A stretch of DNA of 34,016 nucleotides, taken from IMG/VR virus record IMGVR_UViG_3300025616_000026, positions 1 to 34,016 of that record; one strand, given 5' to 3'. Numbering within the stretch: position 1 is the first letter of the stretch; each line of letters opens with the position of its first letter. The position numbers were made by a program, and so were the translations under genes. The notes beneath the pieces are model-generated. The model worked only from the letters and a program-made list of their open reading frames with translations, did not search any database and was not told the origin of the DNA. Origin of the DNA: a virus. Below are positions 28,835-34,016 of this stretch, in pieces.

Positions 28835-29073
28835 TGGTTATAGTAAGGAACTTTAACAATTCTGCCATTAACAGTCATTTCAATGAAGCCTACAGGGTTT
28901 GTAGGCAAAACAGCTCCCCCTGTTGTTGCTGAAGATGATGTTTTAGTAAAATTAAGCAGATTTAAAAACCATACTTGCCAAGCTCTAGATGGTCTTTTGG
29001 TTTGCTCATCAAGAAAATCTGTTTGGGGGTAAGGGTTATCTTGGCTTGGCCCCCATATTTGATTTGTAGCCAT
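28831..29073 (-). CDS. Small hypothetical protein after gp10
   Basis: The 80-aa form starts at ATG 29073 (AGGAG seven bases upstream), overlapping the gp10 stop. It has a Pro/Asp-rich start, a WQVWFLNLLNF helix and the ending GRIVKVPYYNQ, which I recall from short uncharacterised podovirus proteins at this position. P22 has its tail needle gene here, but this protein is too short and has no coiled coil to be that. Confidence 0.72.
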   Translation of the reverse strand: MATNQIWGPSQDNPYPQTDFLDEQTKRPSRAWQVWFLNLLNFTKTSSSATTGGAVLPTNPVGFIEMTVNGRIVKVPYYNQ

Positions 29074-31199
29074 CAATTTTCTCCTACTGAGGCTTTTAAA
29101 TTGGCAGATATAATGACCGCTTTTACTGGATCTGTAACCACCACTTCATAAATTCGATCCCTAGCTTGACCTAATCTGCGCCAAATAATACGATTTTGGT
29201 ATTTACCAACTTTACCAATACCAGCCCAATGTTCATTTGACCATGTAGAACCACCATCATTTGACCAACGGAGCATCGCCTGTGGATCAGCGCCTTCAGT
29301 TTCCAAGTTTAAAGGGGGTGTTGTTATTCCTTGTAAACCAACCCCAGGTTGGAATTGAATCTGTAATTCTTCAAAATACTGTCTTTGGAAATCTGTTACC
29401 AAATGAGGGCATCTACGAACTCTACGAATATTCTGCCCATTATCGGTATAGTTTTCAGGGTCTAATTTATAAATCTGCCCATTTTCCCAATCTCCTACCA
29501 ATACTGAGCCTTGAAAAAATGCAGAGCAATTTGATCTGTGGCGCTGATAGTTGTTTTGATTGTCGCAATATAGCCATTTATGCCACATTTGACTAGATGC
29601 GTCATATACCCAAGTCAAATTTAAACTAGGGAAACTAACCACATAGCACTCATGCCCTTCAAGCTGATAGGTATAAGCTACTGCATCGCTAATATTTTGA
29701 TTTACAAGGCTATTTTCTACTGCATGAGTAGATATTCTTTGTGGAAAATAACCATTCATTTGCACAATAACAGCTTGACCACGATCATTCCTTGAAACAT
29801 AAGCAAAGGAGTTACCAAATCGAGCCATGCTAAATTCAGCCGCTATTCCATGCTGGCTAGAAGCCCCTGGTATTCTTTGGAAAGGAAATGGGAAAGTTCC
29901 TGTATCTGCCCAAACTTCTGAAGTCTTTTCGCCCAATAAATAGATTTGCCCATGATCTACGATCAATGAAACTAAATCATCAGGGCCAGTAAACTTGCTT
30001 GCAAAAGCCAAACCATAAGTAATAGGGGAAAGCAAATCAGATGATGCGTATTGTTGAGTATGAGGATTGTTATAAACAAAATAATTATCTACTACATCAA
30101 CAGAAGAAGCCCCTGAAAATGCGCCATCGGTAGAAGGCATTTCGCTAAAGTTTAACGCATACATAGTTCTAGAAGTAACAGTTTGACTATTATTAATGAC
30201 ATAGTTACCAGTAGAGCCTGTTCCTGTTCCAAAGGTCAGTGTAAGGGTTAATCCTGTGCCAGCTCCATCTGATGAGGTAGAAGCATTATTAGATGGAGTA
30301 GAAGTGTATTGACCTGAAAAAGACCTCTTTAGCCCTGTAACAGTTCCTGAAGCGCCAATAGCTGTAACTGTATAAGTAGCTGGACTAGATCCATAAACAC
30401 CGCCTAAAATAGTAATATTTTCATTAATTGCATATCCTGAACCACCAGTTGCAATCGTTTCGCTAAGAACAGTTCCACTACCTAAAGCAGTAATAATGGT
30501 TTTAGCTGTTACTGTAGATCCTCTGATAGTCTGTCCAACAAATAAAGTTCCGCTAGTGACTGCGCTTACAGATAAAGTAGTTCCCGACATTGATGCTGTG
30601 ATGACAGAAGCTACTGTAGCTGAATTCATACGAATAGCTGTTGTAATGGTATTACTTTGATTTAATGTCCAAGTGCTTCCTGATCCTGAAACAATCACAG
30701 TTTCATTAGAAATACCCACTCCAAAGAGGGCTTGACTAGCGGCTATTGTTCCTGAAAGGACTCTAGTTACAGTAAGCGTTGTTCCGCTAATTGTTCCTTC
30801 AAACACAGCCGAATTTGGATTAGAAATGCGCCATGTATAACGATAAGTTCCATCCACTATATAGACATTTAAGCCATTATCGCTAATAGATACTTGCCCT
30901 GTAGAAGTATTTAATTGGCCAATAATAGTAGCTGTAAAGCCTGTTCCCATGACATATACATAAGGGCCACATACTGCTACTAAATAATCTTGACCTGAAA
31001 GCGCTCTCATTCCTCTAACGGCTTGAGAAGTTTGAAGTGTTACAACATTAGTAATACCTGGTGTAGGGTATAAAGCTACTACTCCTCTAGAGCCTTGAGG
31101 CTTAGTAGGGTCAATTTCAGGTCTAAAGTTTATACATTCCTGCGCATCTTGATAGATGGAAGGCGCTTCATAAGCAGAACCAACAAAGCCAAAGTCCAT
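29073..31199 (-). CDS. Tail accessory factor, P22 gp10-like, with inserted beta modules
   Basis: The 708-aa protein compares with 472 aa for P22 gp10. The start (GSAYEAPSIYQDAQECINF...YPTPG) and the later core (about 350-430: GAFSGASSVDVVDNYFV, FASKFTGPDDLV, YLLGEKTSEVWADTG) are of the gp10/Phage_stabilise family, which plugs the portal and joins the tail. About 220 residues (130-350) are extra: module A about 133-195, module B about 199-242 continued at 325-346, and a Gly-rich module (243-324) nested in B. Module A and B resemble those in the gp4-like protein. Confidence 0.88.
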   Translation of the reverse strand: MDFGFVGSAYEAPSIYQDAQECINFRPEIDPTKPQGSRGVVALYPTPGITNVVTLQTSQAVRGMRALSGQDYLVAVCGPYVYVMGTGFTATIIGQLNTSTGQVSISDNGLNVYIVDGTYRYTWRISNPNSAVFEGTISGTTLTVTRVLSGTIAASQALFGVGISNETVIVSGSGSTWTLNQSNTITTAIRMNSATVASVITASMSGTTLSVSAVTSGTLFVGQTIRGSTVTAKTIITALGSGTVLSETIATGGSGYAINENITILGGVYGSSPATYTVTAIGASGTVTGLKRSFSGQYTSTPSNNASTSSDGAGTGLTLTLTFGTGTGSTGNYVINNSQTVTSRTMYALNFSEMPSTDGAFSGASSVDVVDNYFVYNNPHTQQYASSDLLSPITYGLAFASKFTGPDDLVSLIVDHGQIYLLGEKTSEVWADTGTFPFPFQRIPGASSQHGIAAEFSMARFGNSFAYVSRNDRGQAVIVQMNGYFPQRISTHAVENSLVNQNISDAVAYTYQLEGHECYVVSFPSLNLTWVYDASSQMWHKWLYCDNQNNYQRHRSNCSAFFQGSVLVGDWENGQIYKLDPENYTDNGQNIRRVRRCPHLVTDFQRQYFEELQIQFQPGVGLQGITTPPLNLETEGADPQAMLRWSNDGGSTWSNEHWAGIGKVGKYQNRIIWRRLGQARDRIYEVVVTDPVKAVIISANLKASVGEN

Positions 31200-31206
31200 A
31201 TATTAC

Positions 31207-32403
31207 CTATCTAAAGAATCCACCATTCAAGATCCAGCCTGCGTCTTTTTGACGGCTAGAAAGCATTGCATCAGCAAATTGGGCTGTTTGTGCTGGTTTC
31301 ATATTGGTGCGTTTAAGAGTGGCTTTAGCTTGAGAAGCATAAGCATTAATCATTGTAATTTGCGTCTGTGATGCTTTGCCATACATAGGCATTAATCGCT
31401 CTGCTAAACACCATCTAAGAGCCATTGAATAGCCTTGTGGAAGCACTATATCGTCATACATAGTTCCATAATTGCTAAACAATGTTTGTGCAAACAAATG
31501 AACTTCGCCTTGTGAAGGATTAGGCCATAAAAATACATTTCCTGATTGTTCGCCAGCATTAAAATAAACTGCTTTTGGCCATGGACCATTTAAGGTTTTT
31601 AAGCCAATGGAATTATAATTATCTAAAGCCAAAACTGCCATTTGGTAATCTAAACCACCATTAGCAATAGGTTGACCATTAGAATTAGTATTTACCCTAA
31701 CATAAGCAGAATCAATACCTAATGGTTTTTGATAGTAAGCAGTAATCGTAGATGCTACGATTGTTCCTGTAATGGTTGTAGAAGCGACTGTTTGAGAAGC
31801 GCTTACTGTATAAGTTCCAGTTCCACCAGTTCCAGTTATTAAAGCTGAAATAGTAGTTCCAGCAGTAACCCCAGTTCCACTAATGACAGAACCAATATTG
31901 ACAGCTCCTGAAGCAATAGCCGTTACTGTTAGGGTTGTACCTGATATAGAACCAGTAAATACAGGGGTTTGCGTTTCCTGAACTTTATTAAGCAAGTAAG
32001 TGCCTTGCTCATTTACATTACCACCAGCGCCTGTTAAAGATCTAACAATTTGTGTTCCAGCAGTAATACTTTGACCTTTAAGATATTGTCCTTGAGCTAC
32101 AGCTCCTGAATTAATGCCAGTAACAGTTAAAACATTACCTGAAAAAGTACCAGTAAAGGAAGCTCCAATAAAATTAGCTGTAGATGGATCAGGGCCAATT
32201 GTGTATTGAACTTGACCAGCAATAACTGGGAAAATGATCTCAGTTATATTGAAAACCATCATATCCTCATTTGACCATTGGTCTATAAGGTCATTCATCA
32301 TTTCAAAAGCATCTCTAGCGGAATCGGCTGAAGGCTGTTCTCCAGCTTCCAAAGCCCCAATGTCTTTTAAGGATCTGCTAATGATGTCAATCGGCTTTGT
32401 CAT
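31207..32403 (-). CDS. Tail accessory factor, P22 gp4-like, with inserted repeats
   Basis: The 398-aa protein is much longer than P22 gp4 (166 aa). Residues 1-75 ([29 protein letters not shown]) and about 222-398 ([23 protein letters not shown]) carry the helical gp4 core that binds the portal. Residues about 83-147 and 148-214 are two beta modules of the type [19 protein letters not shown]...[13 protein letters not shown]. The second is nearly ideal. Similar modules are in the gp10-like protein encoded next. Confidence 0.85.
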   Translation of the reverse strand: MTKPIDIISRSLKDIGALEAGEQPSADSARDAFEMMNDLIDQWSNEDMMVFNITEIIFPVIAGQVQYTIGPDPSTANFIGASFTGTFSGNVLTVTGINSGAVAQGQYLKGQSITAGTQIVRSLTGAGGNVNEQGTYLLNKVQETQTPVFTGSISGTTLTVTAIASGAVNIGSVISGTGVTAGTTISALITGTGGTGTYTVSASQTVASTTITGTIVASTITAYYQKPLGIDSAYVRVNTNSNGQPIANGGLDYQMAVLALDNYNSIGLKTLNGPWPKAVYFNAGEQSGNVFLWPNPSQGEVHLFAQTLFSNYGTMYDDIVLPQGYSMALRWCLAERLMPMYGKASQTQITMINAYASQAKATLKRTNMKPAQTAQFADAMLSSRQKDAGWILNGGFFR

Positions 32404-32411
32404 AACTAATC

Positions 32412-32723
32412 CTATCCAATAGTAAAAGTGTCATTTTCCCAAGGAAAAGCCATCTTTTTACTTGTTTTTAATGCTTTTAGTTGGTTTTCTAGGTTTAATT
32501 TTATAAGGTTTACATGGTCTTGGGTAATATCTTTTAGAACCCCGTCAATTAAATCTTGCTCTTTAATACTTTCTAAAACCTTAGTAATCGTGCCTTCATT
32601 AAAGGTATGTTCACCCTCAGTTTCAGCCGTATCAACTTCATCTTGGGCTTTTAATACATAACGAACCTTAGTGATGGTTGTATCACCAAAAGTTTCTAGG
32701 ATGGACCATTTATAAGTAATCAT
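32412..32723 (-). CDS. Hypothetical protein upstream of gp4
   Basis: The 103-aa form starts at ATG 32723, overlapping the previous stop by ATGA; a GTG six bases further up is the alternative. It has a beta N-terminal half ([24 protein letters not shown]) and a helical, Lys-rich C-terminal half ending [12 protein letters not shown] recall similar short phage proteins near fibre and chaperone genes but no function. Confidence 0.72.
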   Translation of the reverse strand: MITYKWSILETFGDTTITKVRYVLKAQDEVDTAETEGEHTFNEGTITKVLESIKEQDLIDGVLKDITQDHVNLIKLNLENQLKALKTSKKMAFPWENDTFTIG

Positions 32724-33031
32724 TGCCACACCGCTTTAGGCACATCAGGAAACACCGCATCCACTACTGGACTAATCACTAGCCCACGCAAGATTGCTCG
32801 ATAAGTTACAAAGTCAGCAGAGTTAGCTAGTCCAACATCAGGCAATACAGCCCAATCAGTTTGGCTTAGCAGTTGCTTGGCTTTAGCTTTACAGTCATCC
32901 TTTTGGGATTGTTCGTTTACCGCTTGTAGGTCATAGGCTACTTCATTGCCGTCTACATCGTAAGCTGTATCGCCTACTGTGCGTACTGTCTGAGGATAGA
33001 GTTTGTAGATTGCTTCTGTAGTATTAATCAT
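32720..33031 (-). CDS. Tail assembly chaperone-like protein (Phage_tail_APC type)
   Basis: The 103-aa protein has CKAKAKQLLSQTDWAVLPDVGL followed by TYRAILRGLVISP and FPDVPKAVW at the end. This is the 'A...L..TDW...pDv....n...f..YR..lR......P....fP..P...W' pattern of small tail or fibre assembly chaperones. It lies among fibre genes and overlaps both neighbours by ATGA, so help in folding a fibre is likely. Confidence 0.82.
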   Translation of the reverse strand: MINTTEAIYKLYPQTVRTVGDTAYDVDGNEVAYDLQAVNEQSQKDDCKAKAKQLLSQTDWAVLPDVGLANSADFVTYRAILRGLVISPVVDAVFPDVPKAVWQ

Positions 33032-33519
33032 GCTGCAATCTCCATAAGGGTAATCGTTGAAACTGGCAATAAACCACCTGAGTTTCCATTTATAAAAGCA
33101 CTAGCCACATTACCCATGGATGCAAATTGAATTTTATAGGTAGTGCTTGATGTAGTTGCTGGACTATCTAAATAAGTTGAAGATATAGAGCCAATCCAAT
33201 TTACTCCTGTTGTATTATCGTAACCAGCCAAAGATTCCATTATTTGAATATCAGTGCTACCTCGCATCAGCTTAACACCTAAATAAGTGTTGCCAGTTTG
33301 TTTTCCACAAGCCTGTAATTGATTAATAACAAGAATTCTACTTGTTGTAAATTTAGGTGTAATGGATGCAGTTATTCCTGTATCAGCAAAGGTACTAGAA
33401 GAAGATGAAATTTGAGTTCCATAAGTAGCATTAACTACTTGCAACACTACTCCACTACTAGCTTGTACTGTACTGTTATTAAAGGTTAGACCATTAGTCC
33501 CATCGATAATCATGCTCAT
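33028..33519 (-). CDS. Fibre/receptor-binding protein
   Basis: The 163-aa protein begins with IIDGTNGLTFNNSTVQASSG, a common start of small phage adhesin proteins. It then has a beta-rich domain with alternating strands (FADTGITASITPKFTTSRILV, YLGVKLMRG, YKIQFASMGN), ending TITLMEIAA. It resembles the last domain of tail fibres made as separate proteins. The start has no strong SD, suggesting coupling. Confidence 0.78.
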   Translation of the reverse strand: MSMIIDGTNGLTFNNSTVQASSGVVLQVVNATYGTQISSSSSTFADTGITASITPKFTTSRILVINQLQACGKQTGNTYLGVKLMRGSTDIQIMESLAGYDNTTGVNWIGSISSTYLDSPATTSSTTYKIQFASMGNVASAFINGNSGGLLPVSTITLMEIAA

Positions 33520-33557
33520 ACTGTAGCCTCTGCTTTGAATAAATTAAAGGTAATCAT
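33516..33557 (-). CDS. Possible 13-codon leader ORF
   Basis: From ATG 33557 a peptide MITFNLFKAEATV is encoded and ends at TGA 33516. Both ends overlap neighbours by ATGA, so ribosomes finishing the 57-aa gene could pass through it to the fibre gene. No strong SD. It may simply be spacer. Confidence 0.25.
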   Translation of the reverse strand: MITFNLFKAEATV

Positions 33558-33727
33558 GCTGAAGTCACTGTTTGCCACGCAGAGCCGTTATAAACACATA
33601 TTTTGCCAAGCGTTGAATCAAACAAAATTGCACCTGTTCCTGGGGCAACAATAGCGTTCTTTTCCGTTGTAGTAAAAGAAGGAAGTGATAGACCTTTTAA
33701 AGAATCTAATAAAATTGGGCTTGCCAT
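33554..33727 (-). CDS. Small fibre-block protein, 57 aa
   Basis: The ATG at 33727 overlaps the previous stop (TAATG). The 57-aa product has a polar middle and ends GKICVYNGSAWQTVTSA, like the ending of the 76-aa protein at 3149-3379 (GKLWMSDGSKWQQLATI). Such 'G-x-x-x-yy-G-s-W' ends are seen in phage fibre pieces. It is probably a real small structural protein or fibre linker. Confidence 0.62.
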   Translation of the reverse strand: MASPILLDSLKGLSLPSFTTTEKNAIVAPGTGAILFDSTLGKICVYNGSAWQTVTSA

Positions 33728-33888
33728 TATGCTAATTCCTCATCTGTTGGTTTAGCTAGTGTTGGGTGTTCCCATTTAGCTATGTAGTCACCCTTGCCGT
33801 CTGAATCGTTTTGTAGTGTGATTACAGTCAAGAAATCCTGTTGTGTAAGGCTAGGATAGAGAGCCATGATTTTTTCTGCTAAGTTCAT
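33727..33888 (-). CDS. XkdW-like small protein, 53 aa
   Basis: The 53-aa ORF (MNLAEKIMALYPSL...GDYIAKWEHP...KPTDEELA) matches the shape of XkdW-like and fibre-assembly proteins: an N-terminal 'i..lyP', a central strand with I-x-x-W, and a PT-x-EEL end. It follows the C1q fibre gene on the circular map, with one base pair of gap to its copy at 33890. Probably helps assemble the fibres. Confidence 0.68.
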   Translation of the reverse strand: MNLAEKIMALYPSLTQQDFLTVITLQNDSDGKGDYIAKWEHPTLAKPTDEELA

Positions 33889-34016
33889 GTTATGCGCTCC
33901 TTACCATTGAGCCGTTGAACCAAGAATAAGCCGATGTAGTTCCTTGTGTCGTTAAAGTTCCGCCTGAGTTTTGGAATCCATATATCTCAACATAATCAGT
34001 TGAACCATTAAGATAG
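33864..34016. repeat. Terminal repeat, right copy (circular-map overlap)
   Basis: These bases repeat 1-153 with two A-to-G differences (33914, 33917). They carry the start of the XkdW-like gene and the 3' end of the C1q fibre gene, so joining the ends restores both genes. The unit length implied is 33863 bp. Confidence 0.9.
33890..34016 (-). CDS. C-terminal 42 residues of the C1q fibre (cut by window edge)
   Basis: This is the same coding end as at 27-153, in the same frame. The two base differences are silent (Phe and Asn codons). It supports circular joining rather than a second, diverged gene. Confidence 0.85.
   Translation of the reverse strand, partial: YLNGSTDYVEIYGFQNSGGTLTTQGTTSAYSWFNGSMVRSA

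Overview
The window is an essentially complete genome of a tailed phage (podovirus type) of a Gram-negative bacterium. The head and tail genes belong to the Salmonella phage P22 families: a P22-type portal, scaffold, coat protein (gene 5 family), tail accessory factors gp4 and gp10, and gp7- and gp16-like ejection proteins. An early lipoprotein with a lipobox, a GTA-type three-helix holin and a GH19 endolysin support a Gram-negative host. The DNA is clearly AT-rich. The host cannot be named from sequence alone; an aquatic proteobacterium is a guess. Bases 1-153 recur at 33864-34016 with only two differences (51/33914 and 54/33917), both synonymous in the fibre gene they cross. The window is therefore best read as a circular map of about 33.86 kb cut inside a fibre gene.

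Read as a circle, the layout is simple. One short rightward operon (18095-20981) carries small early proteins, a Rad52-like annealing protein (DUF1071), a YqaJ/lambda-type exonuclease, a small protein with an SSB-like acidic tip and a lipoprotein. Everything else, about 31 kb, is read leftward from the divergent control region at 17937-18094 down to 1 and on through the junction from 33.9 kb to 20978. That region holds a perfect palindrome ATACAATTATTTGTAT, a near copy 21 bp away, and opposed promoter candidates. The two transcription units converge at 20.98 kb.

Leftward order: Cro/YdaS-like regulator (17.9 kb); replication proteins (DUF1376 initiator-like and lambda P-like loader); a C5 cytosine methyltransferase with a long gene nested in another frame; a CmoA-like methyltransferase; a chain of small overlapping genes (15-12.8 kb) with repeated SD boxes; Ref-like HNH and VRR-NUC nucleases; a GroES-like co-chaperonin; terminase, portal, scaffold and coat (10.9-4.4 kb); a strong terminator; a glycosyltransferase; a block of fibre and adhesin genes crossing the junction (3.4 kb to 32.4 kb); gp4- and gp10-like tail factors; a cupin-SET protein; three ejection proteins, one with an M15 peptidase domain; a tail-collar fibre; and a lysis cassette (22.9-21.0 kb).

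No integrase, CI-type repressor, DNA polymerase, RNA polymerase, tRNA, CRISPR or insertion sequence was seen. The phage probably uses the host replisome, recruits it with its own loader, and processes DNA with its own recombination and nuclease set. The most unusual points are the gene-in-gene in the methyltransferase with its own perfect SD, shared beta-repeat modules inserted into both gp4 and gp10 (one nested in another), and the cupin-SET protein in the tail operon.
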